Source of the DNA: Gammaproteobacteria bacterium
GTDB lineage: Bacteria > Pseudomonadota > Gammaproteobacteria > Competibacterales > Competibacteraceae
NCBI GenBank assembly: GCA_024235095.1
Contig: JACKNC010000003.1
Location: forward strand, 496,001 to 560,000
Length of the DNA: 64,000 bases
Direction: 5' to 3'
Shown piece after piece: positions 54,001-62,532 of the stretch; position 1 is the stretch's first letter, and each line of letters opens with the position of its first letter. Below the pieces are notes generated by a model. The model made no database searches. It had not been told where the DNA came from and saw only the letters and a list, made by a program, of their open reading frames with translations. Position numbers and translations under genes: made by a program.

Positions 54001-55012
54001 ACGCGATGTTCGACTTTCAGGCGATCAGGCCCTCAAACTGGAGGTCTGACCGACCGACTTGTCGGTTCATGAAAATACCCAAGGTGTGCGCTAAGACTTT
54101 TCGGGCGATCCGACTCGTCAAGTGCCACACATCCCGCGCCCGGATTTTCTCAAAATGGAATGGCTCGGTGAGCTGACCGATGACCGTTTCCACGAGGCGG
54201 CGGGTTCTCGTAAGCTGCTGGACAGCCCACGGGGGACGCGGATCGATCATGTTGGCCCGCAAGGGGGTTTGCAAGTCAATCCCGGTCGTGGCCAGTTCCG
54301 TCTGAAGAAAGGCGCTCAGGTAACCTTTGTCGCCGATCACCCAACCCTGAACACCTTCGGTCAAATCCCACAACGCCTCGCGTTCATCACCCGTAGCGGG
54401 CGTCACCGTCCACGCCGTGATGACGCCATGGATCGTGACCATCAGATGACCGTGAAGCCCGTAATAGTACTGCTTCTTTGCCGCACAATAGCCAAAATCC
54501 GCCACCGCAGGAAATAACCGACAGTGCGGGGCACGGGTCAACACACAGAGGGGCAGAGGGCAACCATCCACCAAGCGAATCGGGTCCGTCGCCGCCCCCA
54601 ACTCGATCAGCAGCTGCTGATGAAGCCGCTGCTTGATCACCCACAGATTCGCCGCCTGCTGGGCAAACGTCGTCCGCGATCCGAGTTCCGGGAACCACGA
54701 CGGCCAATGACGACCGAAGTACTTCCAGATGCCCACATCCGTATCCAGCCCTAAGAACTCGCCGACGACTTCCATCGTGATCACTTCACTATCATTCAGC
54801 TTGGGGGCGAAGCCTCGCGAGCGTAAGCAGTGATCCCCGAGCAGGGCATTCAGGTGTTCGTCTACCCAACAAAACACCGTGATGATAAAGTCTTCGAGCG
54901 GCATGGCGGTCTCTCCGTGCGGTTGAGGCGGTTGGTTCCTCTCAGCTTAGCTCACATCGCCATGCCGCATCCGCCTGCTCTCATCTCCCCTCGGAAAAGT
55001 CGAACATCGCGT
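54001..55012 (-). mobile_element. IS982-family element, intact copy
   Basis: The ends are inverted: ACGCGATGTTCGACTTTC at the left and its complement at 55012. An A/T-rich duplication (about TTAAAAAAT/TTAAAAAT) flanks it; the exact border is uncertain by a few bases. It lies at the 3' end of the unfamiliar transposon, after the transposase stop. Confidence 0.85.
54017..54904 (-). CDS. IS982-family transposase
   Basis: An intact 295-residue protein: MPLEDFIITVFCWVDEHLNA, then KLNDSEVITMEVVGEFLGLD. The DDE acids lie in RLVDGCPLPLCVLTR, GWVIGDKGYLSAFLQTEL and RTRRLVETVIGQLTEPFHFE. A copy at 62641 has a 2-bp insertion. Probably the active source of the IS982 copies in this window. Confidence 0.92.
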   Translation of the reverse strand: MPLEDFIITVFCWVDEHLNALLGDHCLRSRGFAPKLNDSEVITMEVVGEFLGLDTDVGIWKYFGRHWPSWFPELGSRTTFAQQAANLWVIKQRLHQQLLIELGAATDPIRLVDGCPLPLCVLTRAPHCRLFPAVADFGYCAAKKQYYYGLHGHLMVTIHGVITAWTVTPATGDEREALWDLTEGVQGWVIGDKGYLSAFLQTELATTGIDLQTPLRANMIDPRPPWAVQQLTRTRRLVETVIGQLTEPFHFEKIRARDVWHLTSRIARKVLAHTLGIFMNRQVGRSDLQFEGLIA

Positions 55013-55151
55013 TAAAAATAGAATTTGACTCAATTTCTGCGTATTTCACTGATGCCGGCCATCCATTTCACGGGATGACGGCCGGCGAGTTCAGTCGAAG
55101 GCGGCAGCGTATTTCACTCGGTCGGAGCGCAGCGACGCAGTGGATGAGTGT

Positions 55152-55907
55152 TTACTGTTCCGTGATGGAGTTCGTCAAGGGGGTTTTACGTTTTCGTAAG
55201 GATTCTCCGGTCAGGTTGAGGGTGTAGGCGTTATGGACGAGCCGATCGAGGAGGGCATCAGCCAGAGTGGGTTCGTCCAGATAGGCGTGCCAGCTTGCCA
55301 CGGGCAACTGGCTGGTCACGAGGGTGGATTGACGGTGATGCCGGTCATCGAGGATTTCCAGAAGATCACGGCGGCCCTCGCTGGTGAGCGGTGTTAAGCC
55401 CCAGTCATCGATGACCAACACGTGTGCTTTAGCGTACTCGCGTAGCAGCTTGGGATAGCGGCCATCGGCGCGGGCCAACGCCAGTTCAGGGAGCAAGCGG
55501 GGCAAACGGACATAGCGCGCGGTATAGCCCAGACGACACGCATGCTGAGCCAAGGCACAAGCAATCCATGTTTTCCCCACGCCGGTGGGGCCGGTAATCA
55601 GGCAGTTGAGATGCTCCACAAGCCAGCGTTCACCGAGCAGATGCTGGATGAGGGTTTTATCCAGGCCCCGGGGATGTTGGTAATCCAGGTCTTCCCGGCA
55701 GGCTTGCTGGGGCAAACGGGCTTGCTGTAAGCGGTACTGGAGGCGACGATTCGCGCGTTCGGTCAGTTCGCGATCAACCAGGAGACTCAAGCGATCCGTA
55801 AAGCTGAGCTGATCGCTATCGGGCATCTGGAGTTGCTCGTGCAAGGCCTGACGCATGCCGCTGAGTTTCAAGGTGTGCAGTTGATCGAGAAGGGGTTGTT
55901 TCAGCAT
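55152..55907 (-). CDS. istB: IS21 helper ATPase IstB
   Basis: ATG 55907 follows GGAGCC and gives 251 residues: QLHTLKLSGMRQALHEQLQM, Walker A (CLITGPTGVGKTWIACALAQ), Walker B (HVLVIDDWGLTPLTSEGRRD) and VTSQLPVASWHAYLDEPTLA. IstB is a DnaC/DnaA-like AAA+ protein that selects target DNA and stimulates IstA. It starts 17 bp after istA. Confidence 0.94.
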   Translation of the reverse strand: MLKQPLLDQLHTLKLSGMRQALHEQLQMPDSDQLSFTDRLSLLVDRELTERANRRLQYRLQQARLPQQACREDLDYQHPRGLDKTLIQHLLGERWLVEHLNCLITGPTGVGKTWIACALAQHACRLGYTARYVRLPRLLPELALARADGRYPKLLREYAKAHVLVIDDWGLTPLTSEGRRDLLEILDDRHHRQSTLVTSQLPVASWHAYLDEPTLADALLDRLVHNAYTLNLTGESLRKRKTPLTNSITEQ

Positions 55908-55923
55908 GGCGGAGGCTCCTGGG

Positions 55924-57474
55924 TTATTGGTAATAGCGTGCGCCGCGCACGTTCGCGTGGGTCGCGGTCGAAGGGATGGGCGGTGGCGAAGTCCCCGCAT
56001 CCGGGAGGCGTTGCTGGTCCAGGCCATGCTTGAGAATCGACTCGATGCTCTTGTAACTCAGTCCCCCAATGGCTAACGCGCGCTGACAGGCGGCCTCCAA
56101 GCGGTCGGCGCCATAGGCTTTGCCCAGACGCAAGATGCCCAAGCACGAGCGGTAGCCCTGCTGAGGATGGGGCCGCGTGGCCAGGATACGTTCCACTAGA
56201 GTCGCCGTGTGGGGGCCGGTCTGGTGAGCCCAGCGCACTAACCGTTCGGGCGTCCATTCGGCGTACTCCCGATGGGCTTTGGGCATGTGGGCGGTTACGG
56301 TGGTATGGCGACCAGGCTGCGGATGGCGGCGATGACAAGCCACCCGCTGACGTTGATGGAAGACCTCGACCGTGGTGGCGGTCAGGCGCACCTCCACTTC
56401 CTGGCGCACCAGGAGGTAGGGGACCGAATAGTAATGGCGCTCGATGTCAATGTGATAGTCAATGTTGACGCGCGCTTTTTTCCATTGCGCGAACACGTAG
56501 GGTTCGGCCGGTAAGGGACGCAACGCCGGTTGTTCCAGCGTTGCAAACCAATGCTGACGGGAACCGGGGAGTTTTTTGAAGGCGCGCTGATTGAGGGCGT
56601 CGCGCAGTTCGCGGATGACCGTGTTGAGTTCGTCGAGACTGAACAGAGTCCGATGGCGCAAGCGGGCCAGAATCCAGCGTTCCACCACGAGCACGCCACT
56701 TTCCGCTTTGGCTTTATCACGCGGTTTTCGGACACGCGCGGGGATCACCGCGACGCCATAATGGGCGGCTAACTCCAGATAACTGGGGTTGAGGTCGGGC
56801 TCATAGCGGTGCGGCGTCTGGACGCCGGTTTTCAAATTATCTGGAACCACAATTTCCGGGACACCGCCGAAAAATGCAAAGGCCCGGACATGCGCCATGA
56901 GCCAGTCATCCAGTCCTTGGGTCCAGGTCGCCTCCACATAGGTGTAATTGCTGGCGCCCAGCACCGCAACAAACACTTGGGCCTGGCGGAGTTCACCCGT
57001 GATGCGGTCCACGATGGGCACGGTGGGACCGGCGTAGTCCACAAACACCTTCTCACCGGCCCGATGGGTCTGGCGCATCACCACATCGGTATGCGCCACC
57101 CAAGCCCGATACTGCTGGCAGAACCAGGTGTATTGATAGCCCTGGGGATGCGTGGCTTTGTACTCTTCCCACAAGAGCCACAAGGTGACGCCGGGGCGGC
57201 GTAATTCCTGGTGGACGGTGGCCCAATCCGGTTTTCCGCGATCCGCAGACCCAGCGGCGGGGCGCGGCGGAAACAACCGTCGTTCCAATTCATCGGCCAT
57301 CATGCCCTTGGGCAGGGGCCAACCCAGGCCCGCTCGTCGGGCGCGTTGCAGATACTCTCCGACCGTGCTACGGCCGATCCCGCAACTCCGGGCAATTTGT
57401 GGTTGGCTATGGCCCGCCGCCTGCAAACGAAGCACTTCTTGAATCTTGCGCATGGATAACCTCTCAGTCGGCAT
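55924..57474 (-). CDS. istA: IS21 transposase IstA
   Basis: A 516-residue protein with an N-terminal HTH (RLQAAGHSQPQIARSCGIGR), the rve core with FVDYAGPTVPIVDRITGELR (first Asp), FGGVPEIVVPDNLKTGVQTP (second Asp) and KPRDKAKAESGVLVVERWIL (Glu), and a C-terminal region for IstB contact. Intact and just upstream of istB. Confidence 0.94.
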   Translation of the reverse strand: MPTERLSMRKIQEVLRLQAAGHSQPQIARSCGIGRSTVGEYLQRARRAGLGWPLPKGMMADELERRLFPPRPAAGSADRGKPDWATVHQELRRPGVTLWLLWEEYKATHPQGYQYTWFCQQYRAWVAHTDVVMRQTHRAGEKVFVDYAGPTVPIVDRITGELRQAQVFVAVLGASNYTYVEATWTQGLDDWLMAHVRAFAFFGGVPEIVVPDNLKTGVQTPHRYEPDLNPSYLELAAHYGVAVIPARVRKPRDKAKAESGVLVVERWILARLRHRTLFSLDELNTVIRELRDALNQRAFKKLPGSRQHWFATLEQPALRPLPAEPYVFAQWKKARVNIDYHIDIERHYYSVPYLLVRQEVEVRLTATTVEVFHQRQRVACHRRHPQPGRHTTVTAHMPKAHREYAEWTPERLVRWAHQTGPHTATLVERILATRPHPQQGYRSCLGILRLGKAYGADRLEAACQRALAIGGLSYKSIESILKHGLDQQRLPDAGTSPPPIPSTATHANVRGARYYQ

Positions 57475-57556
57475 GAGTTCCTCCTCGGAAAAAAAGGAAC
57501 CAGCCTACAAGTTGTTAACCTGCGTCGCTGCTCATTGGCGAAACAACCCGCCGCCT

Positions 57557-57662
57557 TCCGTGTAATGGCCTGCCGCCTTCCGTGAAACGACCTGCCGTCA
57601 TCCCGTGAAACGACCTGCCGTCATCCCGTGAAACGACCTGCCGTCATCCCGTGAAATACGCA
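57557..57662. repeat. Terminal tandem repeats of the IS21 element
   Basis: Five units of about 22 bp containing CCGTGAAACGACCTGCCGTC (the first diverged) run to the element end. The opposite end has a weaker matching set. Multiple end repeats are the known transposase-binding sites of IS21 elements. Confidence 0.85.
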
Positions 57663-57884
57663 TCAATTTCACCCGAAACGCTGGATTCAAACCCTGAATC
57701 TGCTCCGCATCATCAGCCTGTTTTATCTGTTGCAGTGAAACCCGGTCTGGTTCGAATAGGCGCATCTCTACTTGTGGCAGGCGTTGATCATGCTCGATGG
57801 CCTGATCGTTTATCTGTTCTGGGTGCGGCTGTTGCCCCTCGGGCCGCCTACCTCCGACTCGCCCGCTTCCAGTCCAGCGACGCC

Positions 57885-58035
57885 ATGATCCTGCGTCAAC
57901 CCATCGACTGCTTTCTGATGCGCACACTGTTGTGGTTACCGCCGGCGTTTGCGCTCTGGTGCCTGCTGGCCCCGGTGTTGCTGATGCCGATTGTCGGCTG
58001 GACCCACTTCGTGCTGACGAAGGGATTTGGGTACC
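57885..58035 (+). pseudogene. Exosortase H-associated membrane protein, N-terminal fragment
   Basis: ATG 57885 overlaps the xrtH stop (ATGA). It reads MILRQPIDCFLMRTLLWLPP, then AFALWCLLAPVLLMPIVGWT and HFVLTKGFGYL before the IS4-type element begins at 58036. The position directly after xrtH and the membrane segment fit the membrane protein that commonly follows xrtH. The rest is not found on the other side of the insertion. Confidence 0.6.
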
Positions 58036-58958
58036 TTACAAGGGTAGGTTTTTTCATGTCTCCTGTTCTGGCGGTGGTCACGAGAAATCATCGGTGGTTA
58101 TCAGGAGCGCTGGCCAAGGTTCAGGGCAACCGTGACCGATGGGGAGCGGCTGATGATTGAACATCGCGGCGATAATTAACGCCCAGCCATGCCGAAAAAC
58201 CCCGACCCACCGCCAGCTGTGACCTTGACGGCGCGGTGAAGCCGGCACGGGAGGAAACGTGGTGGCGGGGATCGCCGCTTCGGCTTCGCCACCGACCGCC
58301 AGGAGCCACCACGTCGCGATCGCGATCGCTACCCACAACCGTTCGGCCCGATCAGGATCGGTCATGCGGGTGTATTGCCATTGCCAACCGCCCCGCTTGA
58401 TTTTTTTGAACCCCTGCTCGATCCAAGCGCGTAACCCGTACCAACAGGCATCGGCCGCTTGCGGGGGGACATCGGTCAAAATCAACCACGGGTCGGCATG
58501 CCCGGCCTCCCAGCGGGCCAAGCGGGTGCAGGCCAAGCGGGTTTTCCGGGTGTGAAAGGCGGTCCCACGACGGGCCCAGTGCCGGCCCACGGCCGGGACG
58601 AAGGCGCGAAAGGCGCGTCGGTGATACCCCCCTTCCGGGCGAACGGCGCCGTTCGCATTGACTCGCAGCATCGGATGCCCGCCGAGCGAGGTTATCGCCT
58701 CGAACAACCACTTCGCGTATAAACCGCGATCCGCGAGGACGATCACGGTCCAGGTCGCCGGGAGGCGTCCGCGCAACGCCTTCAACAACCCCTCCCACTC
58801 CGGTTTCCAGGGAGGTTTCACGCCCGCTGTGAGGATCTTCCACAGGATCGGCATCACACATCCACGATACACCACACTGATCGTCAAGATAACGAACTGA
58901 GCACCCAGCGTCGTCGCATCCAGGGCCACAGCCAACTGCGTCCTGACCCAGCCTTCTA

Positions 58959-60380
58959 GTGGGTCATTTGCCTTGCTTATCGCCATTGATGATTAAGAGG
59001 GAGTAAGGTATGAGTCGATAGCAAAGAAGGAGGTGGCCATGTCCCGTATTCCTAAGAACCCGCTACGCCCGCTCCTGGAAGAAGAGCGTGAGCAACTGAT
59101 GCATTGGAGTCGAGGGCAAGCCCTTGCGGCCAGCCCAGTAGCCCGTGCCAAAGCCGTACTGGCGGTCGCAGATGGCAGCAACTACACGGATGCGGCACGG
59201 GCAGCGGGTCGCCAATCGGGCGATGCCGTGGCGGCCTTGGTAGCACGCTTCAATGTCGAAGGTTTGGGGGCGGTGGTCCCTCGACATGGAGGGGGCCACC
59301 CGTGCGATTATACGCCAGTGGAACGCGAACGAATTCTGGCGAAAGCGCGTCGGCCCCCGGATCGGGAACAGGATGGGACGGGGGTGTGGTCCCTGGCGAC
59401 CTTGCAACGGGCATTACGCCGGCAGGGGTTGGCTCAGGTCAGTACGTATACGATCTGGCGCGTCTTGGTCGATGCGGGCTTGAGTTGGCAAAAGCATCGG
59501 TCGTGGTGTGACACAGGTACGGCCCAGCGACCACGAAAGAAAGACGGTCAGACCGTCGTGGTCACGGTGACCGATCCCGATACCGAGGCTAAAAAAAACT
59601 GATCGAGCAAGCTTACCGGGAGGGAAGCCACTGGGGATTGGTGGTCTGGTGTGCCGATGAAGCCGGGCCGTATCAAGCGATTCCGCAACCCGGCGCCCGT
59701 TGGCAACTCATCGGTGAACCCGCTCGCTACCCGCATGAGTATGTTCGGGGTGGGACCGTTAAGTTGTTAACCTTGTTTCATCCCGCAACGGGGGCGGTGC
59801 GGGTCAAAGGCGTCACGCACACCCCCAACACGGTGCTACATCCTTGGTTACAGAAGGAATTAACGACGATCCTCGCTACTTTGCCGCCCCTGGATAAGAT
59901 TCCCGATGCCGCAACGAATCGTGCGGCCTGGGTACGCTGGCAAGCGGGGCTATCGGTTCGTTTCACGTTGCTGAAGGAGTTGCCCCCCTTACGGATGTTG
60001 CTGATTTTCGATAATTTGGCGGGCCACAAGACCGCTACTTTCGTGTGTTGGCTGATGGCGAACGGCATCATGCCGCTGTACACACCGATTAGCGGGAGCG
60101 GGTTGAATAGGGCCGAGTCCATCCAGCGGATTCTGGTGGGTCGCGCCTTGGCGGGGCAACATCCGGAAAACCCCGCGCAATTGATGGCCTGGTTGGAAGC
60201 GGTCGCGCGCGGCTGGAATGCCCATCCAACCCCTTTCATTTGGGGCGGTAAGCGGGCGATCCGTCGCCAACGGGCACGAGAACGGCGCTATGGTCTCGGT
60301 GGCTCAGGAGCCGTCTCTTGCCGGCCTATTTCGCATCCAGGGGCAGCTATCAATGACCATGAGCAAGGCAAATGACCCAC
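58959..60380 (+). mobile_element. IS630-family element (different type), 1422 bp, TA target
   Basis: The ends read GTGGGTCATTTGCCTTGCT inward from 58959 and from 60380. TA is outside both (58957-58958 and 60381-60382). It is inserted in the IS4 transposase gene. Not closely related to the copies at 5.5 and 18.6 kb. Confidence 0.88.
59033..60375 (+). CDS. IS630-family transposase with an A8 slip site
   Basis: The start near 59033-59039 follows AAGGAGGTGG. The first frame (LEEEREQLMHWSRGQALAAS, then a helix-turn-helix and SLATLQRALRRQGLAQVSTY) ends at a run of eight A (about 59591-59598). A slip there continues as LIEQAYREGSHWGLVVWCAD, with the DDE acids in WCADEAGPYQAIP, LLIFDNLAGHKTATFVCWLM and GSGLNRAESIQRILVGRAL. 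Frameshifting at the A-run is normal for IS630 elements. Probably functional. Confidence 0.85.
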
Positions 60381-60791
60381 TAGCACCCAATGGAGCCACG
60401 GCCTCCAACAGGTCGCCACGTCCAGTGGCTGCCGGTGCGTACCGGCTTTCGCCGAGGCTTCTCGGTAGGCGTCACGCAACCTTCGCGGACCGTATTGAAC
60501 GATTGGCCCCCTTGCGATGACCACCCATCCGCAATCGCGGTCAAACTACACGAACGTACGATCAACATTCCCAAACTCCAGAGCGCCAACCCCATGACCA
60601 CCGGTTGACTCAGGTTTGGAAAGTGCGCGGCGATTTGTTGATGCCACTGATATCATTCAGGTGAGCAAGACATGATGGTTTCTCCGGTAACCCGGCGAGT
60701 TCCTTATCAACTACTTTACTACAACACTATGTCTCGCTTAACCTTTTATAAAAACCTACCCTTGTAAACCCGATGGAGGGAGGGGGCGGCG

Positions 60792-62366
60792 TCAGGCGCG
60801 CACCACGGTGATGCGGCGGGCCTGGGGACTACGCTGTTCTGTACTGGACGTGCGTTCGCGAATGGGCGGTTGGCCGGGGCGGCGATCGAAAATCACCAGC
60901 CAGCCGCTGTCCAGTCCCAACCCGGCCAGATAGCCGTCCAGTTGCGCCAAGCCCTCGTTCAGCGGATCGGGTTCGCTCTCCCGCCATACCTTCAACTCGA
61001 TGCCCAGGGTCACCGTCCCATAGCGCAGGCACAAATCCATCCGACCCGACCCGATAGCGTATTCCCGTTCCAGCGTCCCTTCGCCATTGACTACGCGATG
61101 CAGGAAGGCCATTAACACCAGATGCGGCGCAATCTCGTGATAGGGGGCGCTGCCCAGCAACGGCTGGCCGTGTTGTCGCCAGAACGCGAGGAAGGCATCC
61201 AGCAACTGTACCAGGTTTAAACTTCCGTCCAGATTCAGCCAGGTCGGGGTAATGTGCGGTAACGAATCCTGCGGCCCGCCGGCCAGGGCGCGCGGCAGGA
61301 CTTCCCGGTAAATTGGGTTGGCGACCACCAGCCCGCCGCTGCCTTCCCGGCGCAGCAGGCCCAGATCCACCAAGTATTGCCGGTCATCTTCCGGGACTTC
61401 CGACAACGCTCGCCCGGCCAGCATCGGCTCGATCACCCGGCGCACCCGCTCCTCGCGCAGCTTGTCGGCCAATTGATCCAGATGCGTCACCCGGCGCAAA
61501 ATCAGATTCTCTTTGGCCTCCTCTATCTGCACTCCAGTAACCGGCCGCGTCCGGTCGCGACCGGTGCGCATTTCAAAGCAGGCTTCATAGGCCAGGGCAT
61601 TGACTAGCCAGGGTTGCCCCTGGGTCAGCATCCACACCGCCGCCTGCGCCTCGGGCGTAAACACTTGCCCGGTCTCATCGGTATGCTGCTGGAGCAAGGC
61701 GCACACTTCCCCGGCATTGAAATCCCCCAGTCGCAGCGATTTAGCCTTGATGTTGAACGCGCTGCCGCCCGTGATCACGGCCTTTTCGGAACTCGCGTGA
61801 ATCCGGTAGTCGCGCAAATCGCGCACCCCGCACAGAATGACTGTCTGCGGAAAGTGTGTGGGCCGTTTCGGATACCCGGCGCGCAACTGTCGAAACAAGG
61901 CAATCAGCGTATCTCCAATTAGCGCGTCCACTTCGTCCAGCAGCAACACCGTGGGTAACGCTCCCTGCGCGCACCAGTGCGCCAGAAACTGACCCAGGGC
62001 CACCGTCGGCGCCTGATCGGCCAGGATCGCCCGCGCCAGCGCCTCAGCAGCGGTATCCTGGATTTGCCAGGCGGCTTCCGCGGCAATCGTTTGCACGATA
62101 CCAGTCATGGCCAGCGCCACATCTTCCCGCGCCGCCTGAGCCGGTTCGACGTTCGCATACACCGCCCGGTACCGACCTTCGCGATTGAGCAACTCGGCCA
62201 GCGCCAGCAGGCAGGTGGTCTTGCCGGTCTGCCGAGGAGCGTGCAGCAGAAAGTATTTCTTCTGCTCGATGAGGGTCAGAACTTCCGCCAAGTCCCAACG
62301 CTCCAGCGGCGGCAGGCAGTAATGATCTTGAGCAACATTGGGACCTTCGGTATTGAAAAAGCGCAT
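60792..62366 (-). CDS. AAA-type ATPase with a C-terminal PD-(D/E)XK nuclease-like region
   Basis: ATG 62366 gives 524 residues: MRFFNTEGPNVAQDHYCLPP, Walker A (YFLLHAPRQTGKTTCLLALA), Walker B (LPTVLLLDEVDALIGDTLIA), a winged-helix-like middle (FTPEAQAAVWMLTQGQPWLV) and a C-terminal GSGRMDLCLRYGTVTLGIEL followed by KVWR. D-x(n)-ELK in that last part is the PD-(D/E)XK core. The class is widespread (AAA_35/PDDEXK-type, often near defence or mobile genes), with no established role. Intact. Confidence 0.82.
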   Translation of the reverse strand: MRFFNTEGPNVAQDHYCLPPLERWDLAEVLTLIEQKKYFLLHAPRQTGKTTCLLALAELLNREGRYRAVYANVEPAQAAREDVALAMTGIVQTIAAEAAWQIQDTAAEALARAILADQAPTVALGQFLAHWCAQGALPTVLLLDEVDALIGDTLIALFRQLRAGYPKRPTHFPQTVILCGVRDLRDYRIHASSEKAVITGGSAFNIKAKSLRLGDFNAGEVCALLQQHTDETGQVFTPEAQAAVWMLTQGQPWLVNALAYEACFEMRTGRDRTRPVTGVQIEEAKENLILRRVTHLDQLADKLREERVRRVIEPMLAGRALSEVPEDDRQYLVDLGLLRREGSGGLVVANPIYREVLPRALAGGPQDSLPHITPTWLNLDGSLNLVQLLDAFLAFWRQHGQPLLGSAPYHEIAPHLVLMAFLHRVVNGEGTLEREYAIGSGRMDLCLRYGTVTLGIELKVWRESEPDPLNEGLAQLDGYLAGLGLDSGWLVIFDRRPGQPPIRERTSSTEQRSPQARRITVVRA

Positions 62367-62415
62367 GGCGGTTCTCCGGGACAAGGGCGGTAACTTCGTC
62401 ATCGCCACGATATTA

Positions 62416-62493
62416 TGCGATGTTCGACTTTTTTCAGGCGATCAAACCCTCGAACTGGAGGTCTGACCGACCGAGTTGTCGGTTCATGAAAAT
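62416..62493 (-). repeat. 76-bp IS982 end fragment
   Basis: Matches 51207-51287 without visible difference, from GCGATGTTCGACTTTTTTCA to GTCGGTTCATGAAAA. The right end of the unfamiliar transposon begins directly after it at 62494. Confidence 0.75.
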
Positions 62494-62532
62494 CCAGCGT
62501 TTCGGGTGAAATTGAGTCAAATTCTATTTTTA
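62494..62532 (-). mobile_element. Right-end fragment of the unfamiliar transposon
   Basis: CCAGCGTTTCGGGTGAAATT and the following bases to 62532 equal the complement of the joined right end at 57671-57684 plus 55013-55037. It is directly followed by an IS982 copy at the same internal position as in the first transposon copy, so the transposon-IS982 unit was carried here together. Confidence 0.75.

Larger units (their letters stand above)
55038..57662 (-). mobile_element. IS21-family element, 2625 bp, TCAATTTC duplication
   Basis: The ends are TGCGTATTTCAC at 55038 and GTGAAATACGCA at 57662. TCAATTTC occurs on both sides (55030-55037 and 57663-57670). It carries istA and istB and multiple terminal repeats. 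Removing it joins the right end of the unfamiliar transposon, so it arrived last in this nest (order relative to IS982 not known). Confidence 0.92.
52592..57684 (+). mobile_element. Unfamiliar DDE transposon (about 1.45 kb net), interrupted by IS982 and IS21
   Basis: The ends are an imperfect inverted pair: CCAGCGTTTCGGCTAAAATT on the left and, read inward from 57684, CCAGCGTTTCGGGTGAAATT. ATT flanks both sides in xrtH (52589-52591 and 57685-57687), and removing everything between restores the exosortase frame. The right end also occurs at 62494-62532 in a different context, which confirms it as a true terminus. The net element is 52592-54000, 55013-55037 and 57671-57684. I cannot place it in a named IS family. 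Confidence 0.75.
52277..57888 (+). pseudogene. xrtH: Exosortase H, split by a transposon and carrying two stops
   Basis: The segments are 52277-52591 and 57688-57888. The first ends with AVNIQPGCNGVEALICVIAA (catalytic Cys) and SAGLGFAAI. The second continues in frame QTLNLLRIISLFYLLQ (conserved Arg), then TGA, NPVWFE, TAG, and AHLYLWQALIMLDGLIVYLF (conserved His). Both stops stand where homologues have tryptophan. Exosortases are membrane transpeptidases that process and anchor C-terminally tagged exported proteins. Between the halves lie an unfamiliar transposon, an IS982 and an IS21 element. Non-functional. Confidence 0.82.
58078..60640 (-). pseudogene. IS4-family transposase, split by IS630 and frameshifted near the N-terminus
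   Basis: The main part (58957 to 58078) has QLAVALDATTLGAQFVILTI (first Asp), VIVLADRGLYAKWLFEAITS (second Asp) and YGLRAWIEQGFKKIKRGGWQ (Glu). Beyond the IS630 insert the N-terminal part continues at 60383 as GTHRQPLDVATCWRPWLHWV. A frame change near 60,490 separates it from VMGLALWSLGMLIVRSCSLT, then GGQSFNTVRE. Not functional. Confidence 0.78.
58036..60767 (-). mobile_element. IS4-family element, interrupted by an IS630-family element
   Basis: The inverted ends are TTACAAGGGTAGGTTTTT (58036) and AAAAACCTACCCTTGTAA (60767). Without the IS630 insert the element is about 1.31 kb. I see no matching target duplication, and the two flanks (exosortase-associated gene, ATPase gene) do not obviously belong together, so the right neighbourhood may have been rearranged. 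Confidence 0.8.

Noticed and set aside
57557..57662. CRISPR-like array of 22-bp repeats
   Set aside because: The units are directly adjacent with no spacers and end at the IS21 terminus; they are transposase-binding end repeats.
22871..57760. Alternative genetic code with TAG or TGA read as tryptophan
   Set aside because: Intact housekeeping genes here end normally at TGA and TAG, and the odd stops occur only in genes that are also broken by insertions or lie among them.
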